Assembly (NCBI GenBank): GCA_025457965.1
Contig: JALOTJ010000002.1
Location: 1 to 59,364, forward strand
DNA: 59,364 bases
Direction of reading: 5' to 3'
Origin: Spirochaetota bacterium
GTDB taxonomy: Bacteria > Spirochaetota > UBA4802 > UBA5368
Shown here: one piece after another, positions 18,016 to 26,617 of the stretch
How the letters are laid out: the number at the start of each line of letters is the position of its first letter
Position numbering within the stretch: the stretch's first letter is position 1
Position numbers and translations under genes: made by a program
The notes under the pieces: model-generated
Database searches by the model: none
What the model was told of the DNA's origin: nothing
Seen by the model: only the letters and a program-made list of their open reading frames with translations

Positions 18016-18564
18016 ATGATCAGAAAGGCTGTTGTTTTAGGCGGCATTGCCGGCATTGTTACGATCCTTGCCGCGTTTGTGTTTTCGGAGGCCATGGTGA
18101 AAAAGGAGCCTTACGTCGAGCGCCTCCTGGAGTCGGAGCACTTCCGTAACGGAAGGACGGTGGCCATGGTGTGCGAGTTAACGGCGTATTGTCCCGGCGC
18201 GTGCTGTAACACCGAACATGTCACCGGTGATAACGGCGAATTGGCGATCGACTGGAGCGATCAGCTGGCGGTGGGGGGGCTTTCGATCAGGGCGCTCCTG
18301 GATTCAGGCATCCGACCGGCCGCGGTCGACTCGTCGCTTATTCCCTTCGGTTCAATAATCGACTGCGACGGGGTTCTCTACGTGGCGCTGGACAGGGGAG
18401 GGGCAATAAGGGGAACAAGGATAGATCTCGCGATGGATGCGCATGATGAATGCGTTGAATTCGGGCGCAGGAGGAACCGTACCGTTACGGTGCATGTGCC
18501 GCGCTCGCCCTCGGCGGTGGTAGGCATGATCAGGGAAAAATACGGTTTGCGAGGAGACCGCTAG
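18016..18564 (+). CDS. 3D-domain (double-psi beta-barrel) protein, probably peptidoglycan-related
   Basis: 182 residues. One N-terminal membrane segment or uncleaved signal (VVLGGIAGIVTILAAFVFS). The C-terminal two thirds match the 3D domain seen in MltA-type and YabE/Rpf-like proteins: 'ELTAYCPGACCNTEHVTG', 'AVDSSLIPFGSIIDCDG', 'ALDRGGAIRGTRIDLAMDAH', 'EFGRRRNRTVTVHV', with the characteristic Asp residues. The extra Cys cluster (CPGACC) is unusual. It probably acts on cell-wall glycan or binds it. GGAG at about 18003 supports the start. The stop is 5 bp from the convergent gene's stop. Confidence 0.82.
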   Translation: MIRKAVVLGGIAGIVTILAAFVFSEAMVKKEPYVERLLESEHFRNGRTVAMVCELTAYCPGACCNTEHVTGDNGELAIDWSDQLAVGGLSIRALLDSGIRPAAVDSSLIPFGSIIDCDGVLYVALDRGGAIRGTRIDLAMDAHDECVEFGRRRNRTVTVHVPRSPSAVVGMIREKYGLRGDR

Positions 18565-18568
18565 CGCG

Positions 18569-21500
18569 CTATTCCCTGGCGGCCTCGGCCTCGGTGTCGC
18601 TGAGGCGGATATCCCTCGCCGACTGGTTGATGGGAAGCGGAATGCTCTCACCCTGCTCGACGTCCGACTGGTTTCTGGGGTCGGGCATTTTCCAGCGGTT
18701 TTTTTCATCTTCGATCATCACGCCAACTCGCTCGAGGCTCGACTGGATCGCGCAGTCGTTCGGGTCGAGCAGCAGCGCCTTCTCGTAATAGGCCCTGGCC
18801 TCCTGGCTTCTGCCGAGTTTCTCGTGGCAGAGTCCCGTGTAATGCAGAATCGAGGCGGTGTTTTCACTGAGGTCCATCGCCCGGCTGAAATACTCGAGCG
18901 CCTCCCGCGGGCGTCCCATCGCGAAATAGAGAACCCCCATCTGGTAGAGCACCTTGGTGTCGTCGCGCTTGAGCACCATCGCCCGCTGGAGATACTTGAA
19001 AGCATCGTCGAGGTTCTGGACCGTTATCGACAACATGCCCAGCCGGTAGTTCGCCTCGAAATTGTCCGGGTTTATCTGGATGATCGCGCGGTAGAACGTT
19101 CCGGCCTCGTCCCAGCGCCGGTTTTTCTCATAACGCACGGCCTCGGAATAATAATAATGTTCCTTGAAGGTCAATTGTGCATTGATGTAAGTGCGCAGAT
19201 CGGGCATATAATCCCCCATCCTGCGCAGCTGGGCAAGAACCGCAGTCTCGCCGTCGAATTCCCCGCGAACCTCCATAAGCGCGGCCCTTTTAAGCAGGGT
19301 AAATGCCTGGGTGCGCGCCTGGATGCCCGCAAGAACCCCCGCCCTGAAATAAGGCAGCGCGCCCTCGGCGGGAATGAGCTCCGCGATTTTCAGGTTGTTC
19401 GACAGGTAGCTGTTTTCCAGCGATTCGTTTAGGCCGTACCCGGAGCCCTTGTCAGAGCACGGCCACGCGGGCCTGTCCGTTCCGGCAAGATGGACGAGCA
19501 TATCGTCGACATCATTAAAAAGAAGATGGGCGAGCGGCTGATACTCGTTGATAAAGAGCCCGGATAGAGCGGGATTCTCCCTGAACAGGGAGACAAGCCT
19601 GTCCAGGCCCTCGGGTTTAAAGGCAAGGGTGGACTTTTCAGCGGCGCACACGACGACGAGATGGTCGGAAAAAAGGAAACCGGCGAAATGCCGGAATGTT
19701 TTCTTCATCCCGGAAAGGGCCCCGTTGAGCGTGGAGGGTGCGCTGTGAGACAGGTTGAAAACCTGGACGAATAGCCCGTCGTGCGACAGGGAACGGTGTA
19801 CTATCCGATAGTATTCTTCGGTAAACCGGAACCGGTTGCAGGCCAGGTCATATAGGTTGGGAATATCGACGACCATTCTCATTGTGCCGCGCAGGAGGCT
19901 CAGGTGGCGAAGTATTTCACCCCTCTCGGTATAGTAAAAGTCCTTGCCGGTAATCGGTGACTGGCCGAAATCGACGGAACGTTCCGGAACATAGTCGAGG
20001 CATACGGCGCCGGGAAAATAACCGATTGATGGATTTCTATAAAAACGCTGGTTGCCGTCGATAAAGAGTATTCCGGGGTTTCCGTCCGCTGGAACGGGTG
20101 CGAAAAGCATGAGCGGGACAAGCGCGCGCTGCAGATTTTTTATCGAATCGTCACGCGCCGAGAAAATATTCCTTCCGTTATAGCGGACCAGCGAACCCGC
20201 ACGCCCCGGTACCGGGACATCCTCTGGCGAGACAAGATCGACGAAACCGGCGATATGGGTAACGTAGAGTTCCCTGTTGAGCGGAATATCGAAATTGATA
20301 TGGACAAACAGCATAAGCGGGATAAAGGCCGCCGCTCCGGCCAGGTAGACCGCCCTTGCCCATGAACCCGCCTTCGACTGCATAAAATGAATGACGGGAA
20401 TCGCCGTGTTCAGGAGCGCCGCAACGTAAAAGATCACGAAAAACCACAGGTAGGTGAAATCCAGCAGGTGAAGCGCCGCCAGAATCGGGACTGGGAGTAC
20501 AAAAAGTGAAAAATCAATAATCGCGAACCGCCTGCCATGATCGTAGGTCTCGAGGATATCGCGCAGGGTGTGGTAGATGGAAAACCCGAATACGCCCGCG
20601 ACAGGCAGGAAAACCGCGATTCCGGCCGCGATTCCTATCGAGTTCCCGAGCGAGTTTATCGCCATCAGAAAAAGTATGAATGCGGGCGGATAAAGTACCT
20701 CGGTATAAAGGGGGAGATACGCCTTTTTAAAAAAGCGCGCAGCGGCGAAACCGACCAGGAGTGCCGCGGTGCAGGCAAAAACAAAAAGCATCTGCACGTG
20801 GATGAAATCCCCGAAGAATTTAATAACGGTCTGGTAACCGAGAAAGAGATATACGAGAACATAGGAAAAATTCAAATAGGCGAACGCGAGATCTTCCCTC
20901 TTCCGGGCGGCGGTTTTTTCCTCAGGTTGGTGCTCCTGGTATTCCTGGGCGTAGAGCGTCGGAGGGCTGAAGGGAAGCTTTATGAGAAAGATCGTGGGCA
21001 GAAGGATCAGAAACGGAATAAGGCCGAGGTAATAGGCCGGGGAAAGGCGGAAGGCCAGAAATCCGTGCGCCGTTCCGGCCGAAAGAGCGATAAAACTGAT
21101 AACGAAGAAAGCGATGAGACTCTTTTTCTCATCAATGAACTCACCGCATGCGATTTTAAGGAAATAAGCGCCCTTGATTCCCGCGAAAAAGGAAACCCCC
21201 AGCATCGCCGCGTAAAGCGCTCCCCGCGCATTGAAAAAAAGTTCCAGCAGCGGCTCGCCCCCGGCGGGCGCAAAGCACCTTCTTGCTACGAAGAGAGCGC
21301 AACCGATCGTGAAGGCCAGATCGGATATCAAATATATCATCCGGAAACGGCTGATTCTCGCGAAAAGCAAACGCCCCGCGAGGTTGCCCAGAAAAAGGCC
21401 CGCGAGGACGGCGGGGAAAACGAATCTGAACGTTGACTCATAGGGGGCGTAATAATTGAAGGCGAGGGACATGTCCGCGAAGATGAATGATATCAAAAAG

Positions 21501-21577
21501 ACCGTGGCGAAGAGGTTGTAATAGAGCAGTCGCCGCTGTAGGATGTCGGGATAGCTGAATTCCTTTAAAAGGCTCAT
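18569..21577 (-). CDS. large polytopic membrane protein with SpeE-like domain and C-terminal TPRs
   Basis: 1,002 residues in three parts. Residues 1 to about 425 contain around 12 hydrophobic segments, arranged like the membrane half of fused MFS/spermidine-synthase-like proteins. Residues of about 430-690 resemble a degenerate spermidine synthase domain: 'ILFIDGNQRFYRNPS', 'MRMVVDIPNLYDLACNRF', 'FTEEYYRIVHRSLSHDGLF', 'SDHLVVVCAAE'. The glycine-rich AdoMet motif is weak, so catalysis is doubtful. Residues of about 800-950 hold four tetratricopeptide repeats ('NPDNFEANYRLGMLSI', 'TKVLYQMGVLYFAMGRPREA', 'ASILHYTGLCHEKLGRSQEA'). It could be a membrane scaffold or a polyamine-related protein; the role is unknown. 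The start has only a distant CGGAG. Confidence 0.75.
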   Translation of the reverse strand: MSLLKEFSYPDILQRRLLYYNLFATVFLISFIFADMSLAFNYYAPYESTFRFVFPAVLAGLFLGNLAGRLLFARISRFRMIYLISDLAFTIGCALFVARRCFAPAGGEPLLELFFNARGALYAAMLGVSFFAGIKGAYFLKIACGEFIDEKKSLIAFFVISFIALSAGTAHGFLAFRLSPAYYLGLIPFLILLPTIFLIKLPFSPPTLYAQEYQEHQPEEKTAARKREDLAFAYLNFSYVLVYLFLGYQTVIKFFGDFIHVQMLFVFACTAALLVGFAAARFFKKAYLPLYTEVLYPPAFILFLMAINSLGNSIGIAAGIAVFLPVAGVFGFSIYHTLRDILETYDHGRRFAIIDFSLFVLPVPILAALHLLDFTYLWFFVIFYVAALLNTAIPVIHFMQSKAGSWARAVYLAGAAAFIPLMLFVHINFDIPLNRELYVTHIAGFVDLVSPEDVPVPGRAGSLVRYNGRNIFSARDDSIKNLQRALVPLMLFAPVPADGNPGILFIDGNQRFYRNPSIGYFPGAVCLDYVPERSVDFGQSPITGKDFYYTERGEILRHLSLLRGTMRMVVDIPNLYDLACNRFRFTEEYYRIVHRSLSHDGLFVQVFNLSHSAPSTLNGALSGMKKTFRHFAGFLFSDHLVVVCAAEKSTLAFKPEGLDRLVSLFRENPALSGLFINEYQPLAHLLFNDVDDMLVHLAGTDRPAWPCSDKGSGYGLNESLENSYLSNNLKIAELIPAEGALPYFRAGVLAGIQARTQAFTLLKRAALMEVRGEFDGETAVLAQLRRMGDYMPDLRTYINAQLTFKEHYYYSEAVRYEKNRRWDEAGTFYRAIIQINPDNFEANYRLGMLSITVQNLDDAFKYLQRAMVLKRDDTKVLYQMGVLYFAMGRPREALEYFSRAMDLSENTASILHYTGLCHEKLGRSQEARAYYEKALLLDPNDCAIQSSLERVGVMIEDEKNRWKMPDPRNQSDVEQGESIPLPINQSARDIRLSDTEAEAARE

Positions 21578-21619
21578 TTTTGTAATATGCTCCGTGGACG
21601 TGCCGGTTGCTTCAGCTTG

Positions 21620-21645
21620 ATTATGGCCGAAAAATTGGCCATAAT
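21620..21645. repeat. inverted repeat ATTATGGCC / GGCCATAAT
   Basis: Perfect 9-bp arms (21620-21628 and 21637-21645) around an 8-nt loop GAAAAATT. It lies 43 bp upstream of the minus-strand TPR gene start, so it could be an operator or part of its leader RNA. Confidence 0.6.
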
Positions 21646-21660
21646 TACAAGAACTTTTTA

Positions 21661-21704
21661 CCGGCTTTGAAAGCTACGATTCGATCAGGCGCCTTCAAAG
21701 CCGG
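21661..21704. repeat. inverted repeat CCGGCTTTGAA / TTCAAAGCCGG
   Basis: Perfect 11-bp arms (21661-21671 and 21694-21704) around a 22-nt spacer. TTTTTA precedes and AAAAAAAA follows, so the arms extend with one mismatch. The flanking tracts are on the wrong side for a normal terminator in either direction. It lies 15 bp beyond the other inverted repeat. Confidence 0.6.
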
Positions 21705-21934
21705 AAAAAAAAGTAAGAAATCAGGCGTATTTTTCCGTTAATAGAATAGAGTCGTTACATGACGGCAACTGGCTTTTCCCGTCGGCGGAATTTGACTGTT
21801 AAAGGAGTATTTGCCGCCTTTTGCGCGAACCGACGGGGGAATTATTTATTGAACTTTTTAGTTTGATTCCATAAGTTAGTAATGATAATGGACTGCCGCG
21901 GACCGACGGCGGAAAAGAAAGATCAGAGGCGCTC

Positions 21935-22243
21935 ATGAAGGTCGAGAACGTCCCGGAAAATAACCTTATAGTTCTGTTTCTCCTTATGGTGCTTACCGGG
22001 GGCCTGTATTATTTCTGGTGGCTCGCGAGGGTAAGCCGTATATTCAACGATAAGCCGGTATCCAACATAGTGCTCGTGTTGCTTACCCTCGGCCTGTGGA
22101 GCCTTTATATTAATTTAAAGTACATGCAGAAATCGGAGGAGCTTAACGGAAGGGACCTTAAATGGTACATGATTCTGTTTCTCCCCATTTCATTTCTGAT
22201 CGTGCAGCATAACGTCAATGAGCGATACTACCCGGGGAGATAA
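21935..22243 (+). CDS. small DUF4234-like membrane protein
   Basis: 102 residues with three predicted membrane segments and the DUF4234 hallmark 'LTGGLYYFWWLARVSRIFND', then 'LLTLGLWSLYINLKYM'. The function of the family is unknown. No strong SD sequence; GAGGCGCTC precedes the ATG. It is followed 15 bp later by the zinc-ribbon/DUF4389 gene and probably shares its transcript. Confidence 0.75.
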   Translation: MKVENVPENNLIVLFLLMVLTGGLYYFWWLARVSRIFNDKPVSNIVLVLLTLGLWSLYINLKYMQKSEELNGRDLKWYMILFLPISFLIVQHNVNERYYPGR

Positions 22244-22258
22244 GGTCAGGAGAGCGCG

Positions 22259-24268
22259 ATGATAGTACGGTGCACACATTGCGATGCTGCTTACGCGGTG
22301 GACGATGGAAAGATAACCAACAAGAAATTCGGTTTCTCGTGCCCGAAGTGCGGGACCAATGTGATAATCGACAATCGTCGTGAAAGGCAGGCGGTGACCG
22401 CCGCGACAGCGGAACGCGGCCGCCCGGATGATTTGGACATGGACCTCGGCCTTAACGTAGAGGGCGAAGGGCCGGCTTCGGACGAGCCCCTGCCCACTGA
22501 CGAGGAGCTCGCCAGGGCCCTTGAGGAGTTTGATTCTGTTCCTTCCGGCGACGGGCCGGTGATGAAGGACGACCTCAGCACCGATGATTTCGGGCTGGAC
22601 GCCATCGACAGCCTCATGGCCGAAGAGCCTAAAGGCGGAGGGTCCGCCGGGGACCACGAACAGCTCGAGGATGAGGCGCTGAAACTCGAAGACTTCGGGG
22701 AGAGCCTCGGCGCGGAAATTGAGGAAGTCCCGGGAGAATTCGACGACATCAGCTTCATTGACGATACCGACGTCAAACAAAAATCCTCGCCCGCAAAGCG
22801 AGGCGCGCCCGTTCCGGACGATGGGGTCGATTTCGACTCGATCATGCTGGAAGATGAACCTCCCCCCGTCCGGGCCGGATCCCGAAAGGGAGAAGCCGGA
22901 GGGCCCGTGCGGAACGCGATGGACTTTTCTGATGATATCATCATCGACAGCGAGATAAAATCCGACGAAGTGTTTTCCAGGGATTCCACCGACATCGACG
23001 AGAGTACAACGATAGACCTCGATTCGCTCGACATAGAGCTCGACGAGGGAGCGCAGAAGAAAGGCGCCATGCCGGACAATGCGCTGCCGGGGGATGACTT
23101 TATATTCGACGACCTGGAAGAGTCGGCTCCGTCAGGCAGACGGTCCAGTGCTCCCCGCCCGGCGGACGATGAGTTTGATACGACCATCGATCTCGAAACC
23201 CTGGACATCACCCTTGACGAAGTCGAAGAGCTCAAGAGGGGTGTTGATATCGACGACGACGAGCGCCTTACACTTGAGGATACCGGCCTCTCCATCGACG
23301 AGCTTGGCGTTGAAGAAGCCCCGGCCGCGGCCGGGGCGCGATCGATCGACGACGCCCTTGCCGGTGAGGAGGACATCAAGCTCAATCTCCGCGAGATCGA
23401 CCCGTCGCTGAGCGTCGACGACCTTGCGGGTGAGAGCGACCTTCGAATAATCGACGAGGTCCAGGAGGACAGCCTTCCGGAGATAGACCTCGAGAAGCTT
23501 CAGAAAGAGGAGTTTGCCGAAGACCTTTTCGAGCGCGATAACGGAAGAAGGCCGGCATTGAAACGCTCGAGTTCTTCCGAGGATTATCTCGACATAGAGA
23601 CCAGGCGGGAATTCTCGCGGTATCAGTCCGACCTGGAAAAGGGCGGTCCTGCCGGTGCGGACACCGTGCCCGGCGGGGTAATTAATTTTTCAATCGATTA
23701 CTCGCTTACCTATTCGCGCCTCGGGGCGGTCCTGAGGCTTTCGGGTCTTTATTTACTGGGGCTTCTGCCCCGGCTTTTCGTCAACATGCTGTATTCGGCG
23801 GTCTCGGCGATACTGGGTTTAATCAATACGCTGCTGGTGCTCTTCAGGGGCTATCCCGACGAGGACTTTCTCGAGGTCCAGGAAAACACGCTGCGGGGAG
23901 CGATTTCGCTTGCAGGGTGCGCATTCGATGTGGTTGAGGACATGCCCGGGTTTACCGGGCGCAGGAATATCGATTTCGCCCTTCAGCTTTCGGTCACCTA
24001 CCCCGTGCGCTACTCGCGTTTCCTTGCCTTTCTCCGCCTCACGGGGATCGGCATCGTGCTGGCGCTCCTGCCGCACCTGGTTCTCGTCGCCCTGCTTTCG
24101 CTCGGCGCGCTCCTCATTTATTTCGTCGGCCTCGTGGCCATCCTCGTCACCAGAAGGTGGCCAAACGTGCTATTCGACTTCATGGTGCGCTATTTCAATT
24201 ATATGACGAACGTGAGCGCCTTCATGACGGGGCTCGTGGACCGTTACCCTTCGTTCCGGTTCGAATAA
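22259..24268 (+). CDS. MJ0042-type zinc ribbon protein with acidic linker and two DUF4389-like membrane domains
   Basis: 669 residues. Residues 1-40 form an MJ0042-family zinc ribbon with two CxxC pairs (C5/C8 'RCTHCDAAY', then 'FSCPKCGTNVI'). Residues of about 45-470 are a very acidic, low-complexity linker with repeats of the form 'TTIDLxxLDIxLDE' (twice, near nt 23000-23050 and 23185-23235) and related 'SIDELG'/'IDLEKL' units. The C-terminal 190 residues contain two copies of a DUF4389-like module: 'DYSLTYSRLGAVLRLSGLYL' and 'QLSVTYPVRYSRFLAFLRLT', the second ending in the typical 'RRWPNVLFDFMVRYFNY' and 'LVDRYPSFRFE'. A cytoplasmic sensor or adaptor tethered to the membrane is plausible, but no function is known. 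Confidence 0.8.
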   Translation: MIVRCTHCDAAYAVDDGKITNKKFGFSCPKCGTNVIIDNRRERQAVTAATAERGRPDDLDMDLGLNVEGEGPASDEPLPTDEELARALEEFDSVPSGDGPVMKDDLSTDDFGLDAIDSLMAEEPKGGGSAGDHEQLEDEALKLEDFGESLGAEIEEVPGEFDDISFIDDTDVKQKSSPAKRGAPVPDDGVDFDSIMLEDEPPPVRAGSRKGEAGGPVRNAMDFSDDIIIDSEIKSDEVFSRDSTDIDESTTIDLDSLDIELDEGAQKKGAMPDNALPGDDFIFDDLEESAPSGRRSSAPRPADDEFDTTIDLETLDITLDEVEELKRGVDIDDDERLTLEDTGLSIDELGVEEAPAAAGARSIDDALAGEEDIKLNLREIDPSLSVDDLAGESDLRIIDEVQEDSLPEIDLEKLQKEEFAEDLFERDNGRRPALKRSSSSEDYLDIETRREFSRYQSDLEKGGPAGADTVPGGVINFSIDYSLTYSRLGAVLRLSGLYLLGLLPRLFVNMLYSAVSAILGLINTLLVLFRGYPDEDFLEVQENTLRGAISLAGCAFDVVEDMPGFTGRRNIDFALQLSVTYPVRYSRFLAFLRLTGIGIVLALLPHLVLVALLSLGALLIYFVGLVAILVTRRWPNVLFDFMVRYFNYMTNVSAFMTGLVDRYPSFRFE

Positions 24269-24306
24269 ACACACCGGCCTCAAATAGTTCTTGATTATTA
24301 ACCCCC

Positions 24307-24329
24307 GCCGGGCCAGCCTTCGGCCCGGC
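24307..24329. repeat. GC-rich hairpin GCCGGGCC / GGCCCGGC
   Basis: Perfect 8-bp arms with a 7-nt loop (AGCCTTC), 38 bp after the DUF4389 stop and 41 bp before dinG. It may weaken read-through, but it lacks a T tract. Confidence 0.5.
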
Positions 24330-24370
24330 ATGAGCTTGTGCATCCCATCAAATTCGTTCGGTGTTTCTCC

Positions 24371-26311
24371 ATGAAAGAGGTTTTCGGGCAAAACGGCATA
24401 CTTTCGTCGGTCGACGGGCGTTTCGAGCCCCGGGAGGAGCAGTCGCGCATGGCCGATTATATTCTCGAGGCCCTGTGCGACGGGATGGGATGTTTCGTCG
24501 AGGCGGGAACCGGAGTGGGGAAGACCCTCGCCTACCTCGTGCCTGCTGTCAGCTATTGTCTCGAAAACGACAAACGGCTCTGGGTGAGCACCGAGACCCG
24601 GGCGCTGCAGAAGCAGCTTCTGGAAAAGGACATCCCGGTGGCGCTGGAGGTGGTCCGGCGCCTTACCGGACGGGAGTTTACCTACGAGCTCTGCATGGGG
24701 AGCTCGAATTATCCCTGCCGCCGCCGGTTCGAAGGAGTGCTGGAGCGCGGTGAGTTCCATAAGGCCGAACTGCACTGGCTGGAGGACCTGCGAGTGCTGC
24801 TCGACAGGGGGGGGGCGGTCACCCGGTTCGACACGAGGATGCCGCAGGCGCTCTGGTCGCGCCTGGCGCGCGAGAGCGACGCGTGCGGCATGTTCGCCTG
24901 CCCGTTCTCGTCAAGCTGCGCGTTCCAGCTCGCGCGGAGGCGCTGGCAGCAGGCCGACGTACTGATACTCAACCATTATCTTTTTTTCGCGAACATCGCC
25001 TCCGGCAAGACGTACCTTCCGGCCGCGGACGTCCTCATCTTCGACGAGGCCCATTCGCTCGAGGAGGTCGCCTCGGACCAGCTCGGCTTTTCGATAAGCT
25101 TTTCCGACATGATTGATATCGCCGAGCGTTTCCATCGGCGGGGCCGCAGAAAGACCGTGCTTTCGCAGATCACCCGCGAGTCTCTCCGGAAAAAGGTCGT
25201 TGCGAAGCACGAGACCTTCTTCGCCGAGGTGCAGAAGTTTTTTGAGGCGCTTCGGTCCCAACTTCCCGGCGACAGGCTCTCGTGGCGGCTGAAGGAGCCG
25301 CTTCATACGGGGCCGGAAATGCTGTCTGCGTACCGCGAATTCTATGCGCTCCTTGGTGAAATCGACGAGCACATGGACAACGAGCATTTCCGGACCGAAT
25401 TCGAGATCGCCAGGTCCAGGCTATTCACAGCGACGCAGGCCCTTGCGGCGGCCATCGGCTGCGAAGACCCGGACTGGGTGTACTGGCTCGAGCGGGGAGA
25501 TGGAGAGCTCCTGGGCGATGTTACGGTTAAAGGGCAGCCGGTTGACGTGGCCGGTGTCATGGCGCGCGATGTGTCGGGCTCGTACGAGAGCGTGGTGTAC
25601 GTTTCGGCCACCCTGGCGGTAAGCGGCGATTTTTCGTATATCGCCGGGCGGCTGGGCTGCGGGTCGTACCGTTCGCTTCTTCTCGCATCCCCGTTCGATT
25701 ACCGGAAACAGGCGGTGCTTCTGCTCAATCGCGAGGAGGGCGGGCCCGACGGTGCATCATTCGCGGCAGATGCCGCAAGGCTGGCCGCGGAGATTATCGG
25801 TCACCTCAACGGCAATTGCCTGCTTCTGTTCACCTCGTACCGGATGCTCGAAAGCGTGCGTGAACGGCTTATAGATCTCGTGGAACACCCGGTGTTCGCG
25901 CAGGGCGAGTATCCCGCCTCCGAGGCTCTGGAGCGCTACCTTGAAAGCGGCAATGCCGTTCTGATGGGGACGCATTCCTTCTGGCAGGGCATCGACCTGC
26001 CTGGCGATCTCCTGAGAGGCGTGATAATGATGCGCCTTCCATTCGCCGTTCCTGACAGGCCGCCCGTACAGGCCAGGATGGAGCGCCTCGAGGAACGGGG
26101 CGAGAACCCGTTTTACGCCTTTCAGGTGCCTGCCGCGGTACTGCGCTTCAAACAGGGATTCGGCAGGCTCATCCGCGGGAGGGGGGACAGGGGAGTCGTC
26201 GCCGTGCTGGACCCCAGGATTCTGTCGAAAAATTACGGACGGTTCTTCATTAAATCGCTTCCGGAATGCACGGTCGTCCACACCATTGCGGATATGAAGC
26301 GGGCGCTGTAA
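24371..26311 (+). CDS. dinG: DinG/XPD-like iron-sulfur ATP-dependent DNA helicase
   Basis: 646 residues from the ATG at 24371; an in-frame GTG at 24338 is possible but lies against a GC hairpin. Superfamily 2 helicase: Walker A GTGVGKT at 46-52, DEAH box at 225-228, and a C-terminal helicase half with 'GTHSFWQGIDLPGDLLRGVIMMRLPFAVPDRP' in two parts and the 'GFGRLIRGRGDRGVVAVLD' motif VI. The iron-sulfur ligands are probably C116, C172, C177 and C183, the XPD/DinG spacing. Family role: unwinding 5'-tailed, R-loop or G4 structures during repair. It is followed directly by decayed DNA, so it is the last live gene of its group. Confidence 0.9.
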   Translation: MKEVFGQNGILSSVDGRFEPREEQSRMADYILEALCDGMGCFVEAGTGVGKTLAYLVPAVSYCLENDKRLWVSTETRALQKQLLEKDIPVALEVVRRLTGREFTYELCMGSSNYPCRRRFEGVLERGEFHKAELHWLEDLRVLLDRGGAVTRFDTRMPQALWSRLARESDACGMFACPFSSSCAFQLARRRWQQADVLILNHYLFFANIASGKTYLPAADVLIFDEAHSLEEVASDQLGFSISFSDMIDIAERFHRRGRRKTVLSQITRESLRKKVVAKHETFFAEVQKFFEALRSQLPGDRLSWRLKEPLHTGPEMLSAYREFYALLGEIDEHMDNEHFRTEFEIARSRLFTATQALAAAIGCEDPDWVYWLERGDGELLGDVTVKGQPVDVAGVMARDVSGSYESVVYVSATLAVSGDFSYIAGRLGCGSYRSLLLASPFDYRKQAVLLLNREEGGPDGASFAADAARLAAEIIGHLNGNCLLLFTSYRMLESVRERLIDLVEHPVFAQGEYPASEALERYLESGNAVLMGTHSFWQGIDLPGDLLRGVIMMRLPFAVPDRPPVQARMERLEERGENPFYAFQVPAAVLRFKQGFGRLIRGRGDRGVVAVLDPRILSKNYGRFFIKSLPECTVVHTIADMKRAL

Positions 26312-26325
26312 CCGCCACACCATAA

Positions 26326-26604
26326 ATCTTCGACGCGCTGCGCCAGGAGATGCGGAAGAGGAAACTCGGTATCTGCGTCACTTATGTTTGTCCCGACACG
26401 GTGAATACCGGCATGTTCGAGGGCTCGAAAATGGTGGCGGGTACGAAGATGCTGAGCTTATACGAAGTCACCGCGATGGTCGTGGTGCAGAATGTTTCGG
26501 TTAAGTTCCTGACGCCGCTTACGAAGCTGCTCCTACCGATAAAGGCGATGGACTGGCTGAACGCGACGCTGGGAATGGACGATTCGTGGAAGGGCGGGCG
26601 CCCC
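26326..26604 (+). pseudogene. short-chain dehydrogenase (SDR) remnant, 3' part only
   Basis: A frame running from a TAA at 26323 encodes 'FDALRQEMRKRKLGICVTYV', then 'CPDTVNTGMFEGSKM', 'LSLYEVTAMVV', and a hydrophobic Pro-rich end 'LLLPIKAMDWLNATLGMDDS'. This is the C-terminal third of an SDR of the retinol-dehydrogenase-like type, starting just after where the YxxxK catalytic motif should be. The nucleotide-binding Rossmann part is absent and the dinG stop lies 14 bp upstream. An ATG at 26350 gives a 137-codon frame, but it would read into non-family sequence after 26604. I take it as a 5'-truncated pseudogene. Confidence 0.65.
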
Positions 26605-26617
26605 GTCATTCTACGCC

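Larger units (their letters stand above)
21578..21934. other. intergenic region with two hairpins
   Basis: 357 bp between the divergent TPR membrane gene and the DUF4234 gene. It is richer in A/T than the genes around it and contains the two inverted repeats listed separately. No gene, tRNA or recognised riboswitch was seen. A GTTAAAGGAG string at about 21798 looks like a ribosome site but leads into no sensible frame. Confidence 0.5.

Noticed and set aside
20537-21436. 299-codon plus-strand frame rich in Lys, Glu and Arg
   Set aside because: It is antisense to the membrane segments of the TPR protein; hydrophobic codons read as charged ones on the other strand.
21651-21860. Ten-base direct repeat GAACTTTTTA exactly 200 bp apart
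   Set aside because: Too short and AT-rich to be more than chance in this region.
22291-23385. 364-codon Ser-rich minus-strand frame
   Set aside because: Mirror image of the acidic linker of the zinc-ribbon protein; Ser richness follows from the reverse complement of Asp/Glu-rich codons.
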